Below, piece by piece: positions 18,467-27,053 of a DNA stretch of 64,000 bases. A program made the translations under genes and the position numbers. The DNA is from Photobacterium arenosum (GTDB lineage: Bacteria > Pseudomonadota > Gammaproteobacteria > Enterobacterales > Vibrionaceae): positions 147,917 to 211,916 of the forward strand of contig NZ_JACYTP010000009.1 in NCBI RefSeq assembly GCF_014841115.1, written 5' to 3'. Each line of letters opens with the position of its first letter. Position 1 is the first letter of the stretch. The notes below the pieces were generated by a model. It had not been told where the DNA came from and ran no database searches. It worked only from the letters and a program-made list of their open reading frames with translations.

Positions 18467-19138
18467 ATGTTGAAACTGATTGATCTCTGCAAAGGGTATC
18501 AGGATGGCAATGAGTTTCATTCTGTGCTTCAGGGAGCCGAACTGACATTACAGCGGGGCGAACAGGTTGCATTGATGGGGGAAAGCGGGTCAGGAAAAAG
18601 TACATTACTCAATCTTATTGCAGGGCTGGATAAGGCAGACCAAGGTGAAATCTGGCTGGCAGATACCCCGATTCATGCCGTGACAGAACGTGAACGCACG
18701 GCTTTTCGCCGTCATCATATTGGCCTTATTTTTCAGCAGTTTAATTTGCTTCCTACTTTAACAACACAAGACAATATCCAATTCTGCCGCCAGTTGAAAG
18801 GCTGGCCGGAAAAGCCTGAATTGTGGCGAGCGATTGTCTCTGCACTGGATTTAAAACCTCTACTTAAGCGCTATCCGGAGGAAATGTCAGGTGGTCAGCA
18901 GCAACGGGCGGCCATTGCGCGGGCCTTATATATGGAGCCCGACATCCTGCTGGCCGATGAACCGACGGGCAGTCTGGATGAGCGCAATGCTCAGGCTGTC
19001 ATGCGATTGCTGACCGGACTTTGTGAGCAGCTAAATTGCTCCCTGCTGCTGGTGACTCACAGCAAGCAGGTTGCCTCCTACATGAATTCCAGCATAGTGC
19101 TGAAAGGGGGCGTACTGAATGCGAAGCCCCGTCTTTAA
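18467..19138 (+). CDS. ABC transporter ATP-binding protein (LolD/MacB-type, AttE-like)
   Basis: ATPase subunit of 223 residues. The start at 18467 (MLKLIDLCKGYQDG) follows GGAG/AAGG. Walker A is GESGSGKST, the Q-loop region is GLIFQQFNLLPTLT, the signature is MSGGQQQRAAIARAL, and Walker B is DILLADEPTGSLDE. This is the LolD/MacB/FtsE branch, which powers mechanotransmission-type permeases rather than importers. It overlaps the permease gene by 20 nt, so the two are translationally coupled. Confidence 0.92.
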   Translation: MLKLIDLCKGYQDGNEFHSVLQGAELTLQRGEQVALMGESGSGKSTLLNLIAGLDKADQGEIWLADTPIHAVTERERTAFRRHHIGLIFQQFNLLPTLTTQDNIQFCRQLKGWPEKPELWRAIVSALDLKPLLKRYPEEMSGGQQQRAAIARALYMEPDILLADEPTGSLDERNAQAVMRLLTGLCEQLNCSLLLVTHSKQVASYMNSSIVLKGGVLNAKPRL

Positions 19139-21584
19139 TGCTTTGTGGGGGCATTACCGGCGCCACCCTCTTCAGATAGTGCTCTTGCTGCTGGGGTTGA
19201 TGATGGGCGTTGCTCTGCTCGTCGGCGTGCTGGCGGTCAATCAGCAGGCCAAAGCGAGCTACAGGCAAGGCGAGCTGTTATTTGATAACCCGTTTCAGTA
19301 TGCCATCCGTCATCATCAGGCAGGAATGACTGTGCCACAGGGCTTTTACATTCAGCTGAGGCGACTGGGATATAAACAATGTGTCCCCCTCGAAACCCAC
19401 AGGATTCAGACGGCTGAAGCCGGTGAGCTAACGCTGGCAGGTATCGACCCGTTTGTTATGTTGCCGTTCGCTCAGTCTAATGGTCAGCTGACGGGAGCAC
19501 TGTCCCTGACACAAAAGCCTTATCCGATATGGATAAATCGCGAACTGGCCGCGGCAAAAGGACTGACAGAGGGCCAGCTACTGAGGCTGGATTCTGGCGA
19601 TGCAGTCGGACGGCTGGTACTGGTGGGCAACAACCGGATTCAGGGCTCGCGCCTACTGGCTGATATGGGGCTGGTCAGGCAGTTATTTCCCCGTTCCGGC
19701 TTCACTGCCGTGCTGTGCGGTGCATTGAGCGCTCAGGAGCAACAGGATGTCAATACTCTGTTGCCCGGCGGTCTAATCCTGACGGAAAACGACAGTGCAC
19801 AGCTGGAACCGCTTACCCGGGCATTTCACCTTAATTTGTTTGCTATGGGGATGCTGGCTTTTGTCGTCGGGTTGTTCATCTTCTACCAGGCCATGTCATT
19901 GTCGTTAACCCAGCGTCAGTTTCTAGTCGGCTTACTCTGTCAGGCTGGCGTGACGGGCAGACAGCTGGCGGGCGCCTTATGCATTGAAGTGGTCATCTGG
20001 CTGATGATTGGCGTCGCGGGCGGCAATCTGCTGGGGCTGTTTCTGGCCCGTCAGTTATTACCTTCTGTCGCCGTGACACTGAGTGATCTCTATCAGGCGA
20101 ATATTGCGCTGACAACGGGATGGCACTGGCAATGGGGGGCGCTGAGTCTGGTTATCGCTGTTCTGGGTACTTTGCTGGCTTGTGGCTGGCCGTTAATGAG
20201 GTTGATTCGTACCCAACCGATCAGGCTGACTGCGCATATGACTATGGTACGGGGCAACTGGCGAGAGTTTATCTGGCAGGCTGGCATGTCCGGCGTATTT
20301 ATTATTGCTGCCATCATTGTCTACTTTGTCGATCACAGCCAGTTTGCCGGCTTTGTGCTGATTGGCTGTCTGTTAGCGGCGGCGGGTTTGATCATGCCAT
20401 TTATACTGTGGGCGGCCTTTAAGGCCATTGCCAGATGCCTGAAATCGCCACGGTTGCGCTGGTTTTTCAGTGATGCCGCCGCCAGCCTGAGTTACCGGGG
20501 CGTGGCGGCGATGGCGTTTATGCTGGCGCTGGCAGCCACCATAGGCATGGATACCATGGTTGGCAGCTTTCGGCAGGCAACTCAGACCTGGCTGGGCCAG
20601 AGGCTGGCTGCCGATATCTATGTGCAGCCTGCCACGGCTCAGGCTCCGGTAATAGCAAACTGGGCTGCTGAACAGCCGGAAGTGACCGAGCTTTGGTGGC
20701 GCTGGCGACAGGAAGTCCCTGCCGAGCTGAAAGAACACACCTTGCAGGTGCTCAGTGTTGGCCGTTCAGACGGTGAAAAACAGTCGCTGCCCATGAAGCA
20801 ACATCTAGACGGCTACTGGTCTGCGCTGCAGAACAACGGCACGGATAAAGTGTTTCTGGCCAGTGAATCTCTGGCGCTGAAAAGGGGATGGCAGCCCGGC
20901 CAGCGTGTTGATTTACCGTTAAGGCTGGGTGAGAACTGGCTGATGGCCGGGATTTATTATGATTACGGCAACCCGTACAGCCAGATCTTTGTGTCTGATG
21001 AGCAATGGCACAGGCTGTTTCAACAGGATGGCAAAGTCAGTCTTGCCATTCACCTGGACAACAAAGATCACACCTCCGTGTTTCAGGATAGCTTGCAGGA
21101 AACATTTGGCCTGAAGTCTAATCAGGTTCGCGATAACGCACATATCATGGCACAGGCACTGGCGGTGTTTGACCGCACTTTCGTCGTCACAGCCACGCTG
21201 GGTAAACTCACGTTGTTGGTGTCAATCGGTGGCTTGTTTATTGCAACAATCGCAGGTGAGCTATCGCGCCAGAGACAGTTTGCTTTACTGCGCTGTATGG
21301 GCATGACAGGTAAAGAACTGGCCTTGCTGGGCGGGGGGCAGTTAGCTGCTATTGGCGTACTGACGGCAATGATTGCTTTACCCCTTGGCTTGCTGCTGGC
21401 ACAACTGCTGATCGATGTGGTGCTTAAGTATTCTTTTGGCTGGACCATGCCTGTGCAGTTTTTCCCGCTTCAGTACCTGCTGACACTCGGGACGGCGCTG
21501 ACAGCTTTGCTGCTGGCCGGTGCCTGGCCGGTGTGGCGTTTGGTTAAGCGCTCAGCCATGCTGTCGCTCAGGGAGGCATTTTGA
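19119..21584 (+). CDS. FtsX-like ABC transporter permease (AttF/AttG-like fusion)
   Basis: Large inner-membrane protein of 821 residues. One N-terminal helix is followed by a large periplasmic region, a first FtsX-type helix bundle (about 230-360), further helices, a second periplasmic region (about 470-670) and a C-terminal FtsX bundle with RQRQFALLRCMGMTGKEL. The double FtsX arrangement is usual for the ABC pair that accompanies AttH-type proteins. GGGGG precedes the ATG within the ATPase gene. It probably moves or extracts a lipid or lipoprotein across the envelope; cargo unknown. Confidence 0.88.
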   Translation: MRSPVFNALWGHYRRHPLQIVLLLLGLMMGVALLVGVLAVNQQAKASYRQGELLFDNPFQYAIRHHQAGMTVPQGFYIQLRRLGYKQCVPLETHRIQTAEAGELTLAGIDPFVMLPFAQSNGQLTGALSLTQKPYPIWINRELAAAKGLTEGQLLRLDSGDAVGRLVLVGNNRIQGSRLLADMGLVRQLFPRSGFTAVLCGALSAQEQQDVNTLLPGGLILTENDSAQLEPLTRAFHLNLFAMGMLAFVVGLFIFYQAMSLSLTQRQFLVGLLCQAGVTGRQLAGALCIEVVIWLMIGVAGGNLLGLFLARQLLPSVAVTLSDLYQANIALTTGWHWQWGALSLVIAVLGTLLACGWPLMRLIRTQPIRLTAHMTMVRGNWREFIWQAGMSGVFIIAAIIVYFVDHSQFAGFVLIGCLLAAAGLIMPFILWAAFKAIARCLKSPRLRWFFSDAAASLSYRGVAAMAFMLALAATIGMDTMVGSFRQATQTWLGQRLAADIYVQPATAQAPVIANWAAEQPEVTELWWRWRQEVPAELKEHTLQVLSVGRSDGEKQSLPMKQHLDGYWSALQNNGTDKVFLASESLALKRGWQPGQRVDLPLRLGENWLMAGIYYDYGNPYSQIFVSDEQWHRLFQQDGKVSLAIHLDNKDHTSVFQDSLQETFGLKSNQVRDNAHIMAQALAVFDRTFVVTATLGKLTLLVSIGGLFIATIAGELSRQRQFALLRCMGMTGKELALLGGGQLAAIGVLTAMIALPLGLLLAQLLIDVVLKYSFGWTMPVQFFPLQYLLTLGTALTALLLAGAWPVWRLVKRSAMLSLREAF

Positions 21585-22747
21585 TGTTGCTTGCTGATGC
21601 GCGGTTCAAACCGCTTGTTTTTGTTCTGTGTCTCCTGTCAGGCGTATCGGGGTGCGAACCAACGAGTGTGCCAGAAAACCGGGCAGCAGACATACTGTCG
21701 CAGCAGAGCCAGGCTGGTTTTGAACAGGTCTTGCCCGGTCAGCCTCTGGTGTTTCCCAGGGATCACTTGAGCCATCCGGGGTTTCGCACCGAATGGTGGT
21801 ATCTGACAGCCAACCTGGAAACGGCAAAAGGCCAGTGGATTGCGGTGCAATGGACGTTATTTCGCATCGCCACTCAGCCGCTTTCAGGCTCTGAAGGCGC
21901 CACTGGCTGGCAAGATACGCAGCGGTTTATGGCGCATGCTGTGCTGACAACGGAGAAGAAACGCTGGCAGGCAGAGCGCTTTGCCCGCGGCGGCATTGGT
22001 CAGGCCGGTGTGGAAGGAGAGCCGTATCGTCTCTGGCTGGATAACTGGCGCTGGCAGGGGCTGGAGTCATCGCCGTTTCCCGCCACCCTGACGTTTTCAG
22101 ACAGTCATTCAGATGCCCACACCGATGCTCACACTAATAGTGATACGAGCATGAGCGATAGCAGCATGGCCGCAACGCTCAATATCCGGAGCTATGGCAA
22201 CCTGGTCAGACAGGGTGAGGCGGGTTACAGCCAGAAAGACCCCAAGGATCCGCGGCTGGCGTCTTACTACTACAGCATGCCATTTTTGTTACTGGACGGG
22301 GTTGTGACACTGGACGGCGAGACAATAGCGGTGAAAGGTGAGGGCTGGTTTGACCGAGAATGGAGCAGCCAGGCGATGTCTGAGCATCAAACCGGCTGGG
22401 ACTGGTTTTCTCTCCATCTGGATGATGGTCGCGCATTAATGCTTTATCAGCTCCGCAGTACGCAGCATGTTCCTTTTGCCTTCGGCAGCCTGAGCTGGCC
22501 GGATGGCCGTTCAATCGCCCTGTCTTCTGATGAAGCATCGCTGACACCGATAGCGACAAGCACACTCTCCGGCAGGGAAATTCCGACCCGCTGGCATCTG
22601 CAAGTGCCTGCACAACAGATCGATCTCGATGTGCAGGCGCAAAGGGAAGATCAGTTACTGCCGTTTCTTTTCCCATATTGGGAAGGCCCGGTGACCGCTT
22701 CCGGCAGCCATAACGGACAAGGTTTCATGGAACTGACTGGGTATTGA
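21584..22747 (+). CDS. AttH/CrtC-like lipoprotein (carotenoid 1,2-hydratase fold)
   Basis: Predicted lipoprotein of 387 residues. The signal peptide has a lipobox LSGVSGC, with Cys at about 24. The body has the AttH/CrtC marks: FPRDHLSHPGFRTEWWYLTANL, then KGEGWFDREWSS and WDWFSLHLDDGRALMLYQLR. These proteins have a lipocalin-like double barrel. The ATG overlaps the permease stop (TGATG), confirming a three-gene operon. The family is found beside FtsX-type ABC transporters, but its role outside carotenoid synthesis is unknown. A Ser/Asp/His/Thr-rich insertion (about residues 172-196) looks like a flexible or metal-binding loop. Confidence 0.85.
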   Translation: MLLADARFKPLVFVLCLLSGVSGCEPTSVPENRAADILSQQSQAGFEQVLPGQPLVFPRDHLSHPGFRTEWWYLTANLETAKGQWIAVQWTLFRIATQPLSGSEGATGWQDTQRFMAHAVLTTEKKRWQAERFARGGIGQAGVEGEPYRLWLDNWRWQGLESSPFPATLTFSDSHSDAHTDAHTNSDTSMSDSSMAATLNIRSYGNLVRQGEAGYSQKDPKDPRLASYYYSMPFLLLDGVVTLDGETIAVKGEGWFDREWSSQAMSEHQTGWDWFSLHLDDGRALMLYQLRSTQHVPFAFGSLSWPDGRSIALSSDEASLTPIATSTLSGREIPTRWHLQVPAQQIDLDVQAQREDQLLPFLFPYWEGPVTASGSHNGQGFMELTGY

Positions 22748-22755
22748 TAAGATAA

Positions 22756-23151
22756 GCCATACCATAGCAGTCAGGGTTGAAGACCCGAAACATTTATACG
22801 TGAATCGCGCCTGTTCATCGCTGGGTGTCATTCCGGTTGAGCTGGTGACAGTTCAGAGCAAAGGAGTCAGTAAAGTGCAGAACGCCTTTGTGGTTTTTTT
22901 AGCTCGACCAACAAGGACGCTGCCATCACTCTCACCAGACTGGCCGGAAGGCTCGACAGTGTGCTGACTGACCCGGCGCCAGGCGAATCTTACCCGCAGG
23001 TTCGTGCGTATCAGATGGATGACACCCGCATTCCGGTGCGTTATGCCGGGTTAGATAAAAAGACCAACAGCTACTCAGTTGCGCTTGAGGAAAACGGCCC
23101 GCGTATTACCCAGTTAAAAGGGCAGTCACTTTGGGTCATTGATTTCTGAAG
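22756..23151 (+). pseudogene. Decayed copy of the pyocin/LysM toxin gene
   Basis: Three blocks match the intact toxin gene at 35904-38294 in the same order and strand. 22756-22890 matches about 36163-36298 (after the N-terminus), 22901-22963 matches about 37266-37328, and 22964-23110 matches about 37473-37619 (start of the pyocin-S domain). The start, the LysM domain, most of the middle, the DNase domain and the immunity gene are missing, and the frame is broken. A 62-residue frame survives (LTDPAPGESYPQVRAY ... RITQ) and runs past the homology to 23149. It is a deletion relic, not a functional gene. It marks the left border of the accessory island. Confidence 0.9.
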
Positions 23152-23161
23152 CAGTGAAATA

Positions 23162-23187
23162 CGCAGGGCACATTGTTTGATGTGTCC
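23162..23187. other. Stem-loop after the toxin relic
   Basis: GCAGGGCACAT / ATGTGTCCTGC arms with one mismatch and a TTTG-type loop. There is no T-run on either side, so it may be a weak terminator or repeat scrap. The rest of 23188-23278 shows nothing. Confidence 0.4.
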
Positions 23188-23278
23188 TGCTGGCCATAAA
23201 ACAGCCTTATCTTGGGTACAACCGAAGAGCTGGCATGGCACAGGCTGAGTTGAATGACGTTGTAAACTCCCGTTTGGA

Positions 23279-23415
23279 TTATGGGTAACTGTCATATCCA
23301 ATCTCAGCCAGATCCGGGCAAGTATTATATCTAAACCAGTGCTGGTTCAGATGCTCATTCCTAAATTTGCCATTAAAGCTTTCGATACAAGTATTTTCAT
23401 TGTTGGGACGGCTCG
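23279..23415 (-). mobile_element. IS3-family transposase (OrfB) fragment
   Basis: Read on the minus strand, this stretch encodes SRPNNENTCIESFNGKFR followed by NEHLNQHWF. That matches the conserved IESFNGKFR-ECLN-HWF segment of IS3-family OrfB, which includes the catalytic Glu of the DDE triad. After HWF the similarity breaks off and a stop follows. At 23282-23306 lies TGGGTAACTGTCA plus flank, which resembles a terminal inverted repeat and recurs near 63.9 kb. The scrap overlaps the 3' end of the Met-rich gene. It is non-functional and points to past insertion at the island border. Confidence 0.75.
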
Positions 23416-23642
23416 GATGCTACCTCATTATCGGAATCAGGATCGGCTTGTTGTTGCTCCATCTGACGCATCATTCGGTTGCAGCGTTCCATCATCTGAT
23501 TCATATTCTCCATCATATTCATCATTCCCATGGAATCTTGCTTCATCATAGATGACTTGTCACTTTCATGGGCCTGTAAGTTTGTTGCACCTAAAATAAT
23601 GAAAGGTACAAGGGTTAAGATTTTCATTGTGTGTTTCATCAT
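23397..23642 (-). CDS. Small Met-rich exported protein
   Basis: 81 residues. A signal peptide (MKILTLVPFIILGATNLQA) is followed by a mature part of about 58 residues with many Met (SMGMMNMMENMNQMMERCNRMM, read in two pieces: SMGMMNMMEN and MMERCNRMMRQ). Such Met clusters are typical of periplasmic Cu(I) or Ag(I) chaperones. AGGAG precedes the first ATG. It is the last gene of the metal cluster. Its final residues (about ASEPSQQ) lie over the IS3 scrap, so the original C-terminus may have been replaced. The copper role is inference. Confidence 0.65.
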   Translation of the reverse strand: MMKHTMKILTLVPFIILGATNLQAHESDKSSMMKQDSMGMMNMMENMNQMMERCNRMMRQMEQQQADPDSDNEVASEPSQQ

Positions 23643-23686
23643 GCATACTCCTGTTTTTCATGTGCGTCGTAATGCTTATGGATGAG

Positions 23687-24175
23687 TCATTTGTTTAACT
23701 TGTCTTGTTTAGTCTGGAGCTCCGCAGGCCATTGACTCTTTATATAAGCAAGTACGGCGATGATCTGTTGATCACTCAAAATGCCCGTGAATGCGGGCAT
23801 GTCACTCTCGTAACCGGGTATAACAGCATCAATACTGAACTTGGTCATCTCGAACAGCTCCTGATCCGAATGAGCCCAAGTGTGACCACTTTTATCGTGA
23901 GGTGGTGCAGGCATACGACCTGTATTGAGCCGACGTTTCCAGTTGGGTTGGCCTTCCAGTTTCTTACCGTGGCAAGAGGCACAATATTGCGCATAGATAT
24001 CTTGACCGAGTTCAAGCTCCTTGCTCATTACACTCTGGCCCAACAAGACGAGATTATTGGGCGCTGTCTGTGATTCTTCGCCCCATGCCAGTGTCGGGAT
24101 GTGAGTCAGTGATATAATGACGACCGCTATTTTGAACCTTCGTATTGCTTCTGCTGCGCTTAGAAATCTATTCAT
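23687..24175 (-). CDS. Exported c-type cytochrome
   Basis: Class I cytochrome c of about 162 residues, with one heme site CASCHGKKLEGQPNWKRR and a distal Met in the YESDMPAFTGILSDQQI stretch, as in cytochromes of the CccA/c6 kind. A signal anchor (about 15-32: FKIAVVIISLTHIPTLAWG) places it in the periplasm. The start at 24175 (MNRFLSAAEA) overlaps the DUF411 stop by 8 nt. Upstream starts to 24211 are open but have poor context. It probably takes part in periplasmic redox of a metal ion; this is inference from its neighbours. Confidence 0.82.
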   Translation of the reverse strand: MNRFLSAAEAIRRFKIAVVIISLTHIPTLAWGEESQTAPNNLVLLGQSVMSKELELGQDIYAQYCASCHGKKLEGQPNWKRRLNTGRMPAPPHDKSGHTWAHSDQELFEMTKFSIDAVIPGYESDMPAFTGILSDQQIIAVLAYIKSQWPAELQTKQDKLNK

Positions 24176-24656
24176 TGGAATAAACGGAGACCCCGTCCTC
24201 ACTGAATGCATAAATCTTTAGCGTCCCAGTTTTTTCCGGCGACATCCCAGGGGCATTGCCCGGCATTCCAGGCAGTGTTATTCCAGTGATCTGAGGGCGC
24301 TCATTCATGAGCCTTTCGATGATCTCAACGGGGACAAGTCCACTGACGATATAGCCGTCGATCTCGGCCAGGTGACAACCTAAACCTTGCTCAGGAACAC
24401 CGGCTGAAATCGAATGATTGCCAAAATTGCGATCATCTACACGTGTCACCTGATAACCATTTTCATCCAGATAGTCAGCATAGGCATCACAGCATCCGCA
24501 ATTTGGATCACGGTAGATAGTCATTTTCTTGCTTTCCGGGGCGGAAGCGGCAGTTTTTTCCGAACTCGGGGGATCTACTCTGTTTTGCTCAGAAAAAGCG
24601 AATCCGACCACGATAGACAAAGAAAGCAGTGCTGCTGCAACGTAGTATTTTTTCAT
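24168..24656 (-). CDS. DUF411 family periplasmic metal-binding protein (CopG-like)
   Basis: 162 residues. The start at 24656 (MKKYYVAAALL) has GGAG 6 nt upstream; an ATG 12 nt earlier contains that ribosome site and is less likely. A signal peptide ends near FAFS. The DUF411 core begins TIYRDPNCGCCDAYADYL with the CGCC motif and continues with GCHLAEIDGYIVSGLVPVEII and GITLPGMPGNAPGM. DUF411 proteins, such as plasmid CopG, are tied to copper resistance and have a thioredoxin-like fold. Coupled by overlap to the cytochrome gene. Confidence 0.85.
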   Translation of the reverse strand: MKKYYVAAALLSLSIVVGFAFSEQNRVDPPSSEKTAASAPESKKMTIYRDPNCGCCDAYADYLDENGYQVTRVDDRNFGNHSISAGVPEQGLGCHLAEIDGYIVSGLVPVEIIERLMNERPQITGITLPGMPGNAPGMSPEKTGTLKIYAFSEDGVSVYSNE

Positions 24657-24675
24657 TGTGTTCTCCATAATTTGT

Positions 24676-25611
24676 TCAGTAAGCCGTCCAGGTTAAACCG
24701 CCATCATTGCTTTGAATCAGACCATTACCTGTACCGGCAACCACAAAATTGGAATTGACGGGGTGAACGGCAAGAGCCATGGCGTATTGGCTGGTTCTGT
24801 TCGACCAATTGAGTCCGGCGTCATCAGAAACCCAGATCCCAGAAGGCAAAGCTGCATAAAGTCTGCTTGGGTGTGAAACAGCACTGATTAAGGCAATGAC
24901 AGCCTCACCATCAGGCAGTGGTTTCAGCTTTGGTTGCGGTGTTTCAGACACGAGTGCATTCATTGCATTGTTAGACTGAACGTCCTGCCAACGGCAGAAA
25001 CAGTCAGGAACGCGTGTCACACCTGTTTCGGTTCCAGCGTAGATCCAAATTCCGCCCATTCCCGTTGCCAGATCAACCGAGGCCAGTGCCGTCAGGTCAT
25101 GTTCGGCATCTGTCAGCCAGGGGCGGTCCATCGCGAAAGTCCATGACCGACCGGCATCATTACTCTGCCAGAGACCGTCACCGCGAATGGCAGCATATAA
25201 TGTGTCTGGGTTTCCAGCAGCTACTGTCGCTGCAGTAACCACAGCCTTCGGCAAATCTTGGCCTCGTCTTGTCCAACTGTGTCCGCCGTCCTCAGATATG
25301 GCAATACCGCCCGTTGTCAGACCAGCGATAATCCTGCCGGGAAGAGCGGGATGTGTGGTCAGTGTAGTCACTTCACCTTCTGCTTCTGCAGAGATAGGAA
25401 GTGATGCCCAGGTTTCGCCTTCTTTCTTTCGTATCAGTGTTCCGTGGGCAACGATGAGTGCGTCACCGTCAAAGGCGATTGCCGAATATAGCGAATCCCC
25501 GCCAATTGCATAACGAATGCTCCAGGGTAAGCTGATCAGTCCTGCTCCCGCTGCGATTGCGCTGATGAAGGCACGTCTGGATATTCGAGAATAGAATGCC
25601 GTTTGCGTCAT
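24676..25611 (-). CDS. Tat-exported BNR-repeat beta-propeller protein
   Basis: 311 residues. The twin-arginine signal SRRAFISAIAAGAG (about 11-24) directs folded export. The mature part has repeated Asp-box units of the S-x-D-x-G-x-x-W type: SEDGGHSWTRRG, SNDAGRSWTFAM, SDDAGLNWSNRT and SNDGGLTWTAY. They build a sialidase-like or YCF48-like propeller. A CFCRW segment in the middle could bind metal. Tat export suggests folding or cofactor loading before secretion. Members of this kind are seen beside DUF411 and cytochrome c genes in metal clusters, but their function is not established. Confidence 0.75.
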   Translation of the reverse strand: MTQTAFYSRISRRAFISAIAAGAGLISLPWSIRYAIGGDSLYSAIAFDGDALIVAHGTLIRKKEGETWASLPISAEAEGEVTTLTTHPALPGRIIAGLTTGGIAISEDGGHSWTRRGQDLPKAVVTAATVAAGNPDTLYAAIRGDGLWQSNDAGRSWTFAMDRPWLTDAEHDLTALASVDLATGMGGIWIYAGTETGVTRVPDCFCRWQDVQSNNAMNALVSETPQPKLKPLPDGEAVIALISAVSHPSRLYAALPSGIWVSDDAGLNWSNRTSQYAMALAVHPVNSNFVVAGTGNGLIQSNDGGLTWTAY

Positions 25612-25795
25612 AAAGATGCCCTTATGTTGATAAGTTCACATACAGCGAGACTAGGGCGTTTGAATCGCCCAAACTCGGTAATATCACCGAGAAAGAATCG
25701 CTGGTATAGCAAGCAGTTCCAAAGTGTTCGGAGTCATAACAATCTCAAAGTCAGTCAACTGACCATAGATATGAACATGAGCTGCCTGCTGGCAG
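25612..25795. other. Gap inside the metal cluster
   Basis: 184 nt with two small dyads (GGGCG-TTTGAAT-CGCCC near 25658 and CTCGG-TAATAT-CACCGAG near 25675) and no gene. It could hold a weak terminator or an internal promoter. Confidence 0.3.
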
Positions 25796-26155
25796 TTAAA
25801 CGTAGAGCGGTTTTCTGGGGGGATGGGGATCCGGTTCCGGGGATAAGCTGGCGTGAAAGCGTGGAACGAATACAAATGGCTCGATGACAGCAAGCTGTGT
25901 GGGTAAGTTATTTTGGGTGAGGATTAACAGAGGTAGTTGTGCACATTGCCCGTTGAACGTGACACAGTTAGCCTCAAGCATCATGGTTTCGTCACATCCA
26001 TCACAAAGAACTGACATTTCCATCATGTGATTTTGTCCAACAGACATTTGACTATCCATTGTGGAACGACCCAGCGTTTGCAGTGAAAAGCTGAGTAATA
26101 TGGAAGCAAGGGCTATGTACGCAAGCACATAATGTCGTGTTGGTAAGCGTTTCAT
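25796..26155 (-). CDS. Small membrane-anchored Cys/Met-containing protein of unknown function
   Basis: 119 residues from the Met at 26155 (MKRLPTRHYVLAYIALAS). One N-terminal helix acts as signal or anchor. The exported part has HMMEMSVLCDGCDETMMLEANC, a Met/Cys patch with CDGC, and a Pro-rich end (EPDPHPPRKPLYV). The arrangement recalls small DUF2946-like proteins in copper clusters, but no family could be named. The frame extends to 26191 with a poor leader. The ribosome site is weak. Position and residue bias support a metal-related exported protein. Confidence 0.55.
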   Translation of the reverse strand: MKRLPTRHYVLAYIALASILLSFSLQTLGRSTMDSQMSVGQNHMMEMSVLCDGCDETMMLEANCVTFNGQCAQLPLLILTQNNLPTQLAVIEPFVFVPRFHASLSPEPDPHPPRKPLYV

Positions 26156-26324
26156 AACGCAAATTAAAGCACATGGGCCAGATCTGGGCAAGGTGAGAGC
26201 GTTGCTTCAGAGAGATTAACCTGACTATCTTTCATTTGTTTTAATCTTGATACGAGGGAAGGCTGAAACGTTTGGGATTCATCAAATAATTTTTGACTTC
26301 GGGCTGTTGTGATCATGAAATGGC

Positions 26325-27053
26325 TTAAAAGTGAAACCGTGTGCTCAATAAGTAATGCCAGTTCTGCGCTGCATTTAAGTCTCGGATAACTCCGCCTTCG
26401 AGTACCCATGTTGGATGAATCCATTGAACCCCGGCAGTGAGTTGATGAACCAAGCTACCTCCTTCCCTCCAGCGTCCATTGAATTCCATGACACTATTCA
26501 GCTCTGGCGGAATGCCCCAGTCAGGTCGTTCTTCTGGCAAGAGGCGATATTGCCAGGAGATATCATAACGTCCACTGTTAGGTCGATGTTCTACGCCAGC
26601 TTGATATAAAACATCAATATCAATTTCATGACGATCCTGGAAGTGCGTAAACACAAAACCAGACTGTATCGCAGCATCTCGGCTCGCTTCCGTCGGAACA
26701 ATAGCTCCGCCCAGCACCCCGATTCGACGAGTGCCGGTGAGGCTATCCTGCTGCCATGCCATATACCGATACAAAACAGATAAGTCGCCGTGCTGATCGG
26801 CCCCACCGGGCGACAACCGATAAGGAATACCCAGCAACAAGGTCTGTTCTGCTGTCAAGCCATAAGCGGCGCTGAGCGATAACACATCAGTGTCTAATCC
26901 GCTGATGTGTTCAAAAGTGGTGCGAAGCACCGTGCCGCCTTTATCAACCGGTAAGGCAACAAATGAGCGCAGCCCCATTCCGTATGCAGGGGAGACAGCA
27001 ACCAGACAAATCAGGCATGCGATAGTAAAACGGTTATTGTGGATTGTTTTCAT
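26325..27053 (-). CDS. Predicted outer-membrane beta-barrel protein of the metal cluster
   Basis: 242 residues. A signal peptide (ends near SPAYG) is followed by alternating polar and aromatic strands, ending in a C-terminal strand with terminal Phe (LLSTRFHF), as in outer-membrane barrels. The ISGLDTDVLSLSAAYGLTAEQTLLLGIPYRL start resembles the PF13557-type porin-like proteins, which are often called transporters. The gene overlaps the MerP-like gene by 20 nt. Role unknown, possibly metal passage or export across the outer membrane. 26160-26324, downstream, has only a shadow frame. Confidence 0.7.
   Translation of the reverse strand: MKTIHNNRFTIACLICLVAVSPAYGMGLRSFVALPVDKGGTVLRTTFEHISGLDTDVLSLSAAYGLTAEQTLLLGIPYRLSPGGADQHGDLSVLYRYMAWQQDSLTGTRRIGVLGGAIVPTEASRDAAIQSGFVFTHFQDRHEIDIDVLYQAGVEHRPNSGRYDISWQYRLLPEERPDWGIPPELNSVMEFNGRWREGGSLVHQLTAGVQWIHPTWVLEGGVIRDLNAAQNWHYLLSTRFHF

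Noticed and set aside
22206..22676. 156-residue minus-strand frame opposite the AttH gene
   Set aside because: Composition is that of a shadow frame, there is no ribosome site, and it lies wholly inside a convincing gene.
26164..26424. 86-residue minus-strand frame between the barrel and Cys/Met genes
   Set aside because: Half of it overlaps the barrel gene in another frame, and there is no family resemblance or ribosome site.
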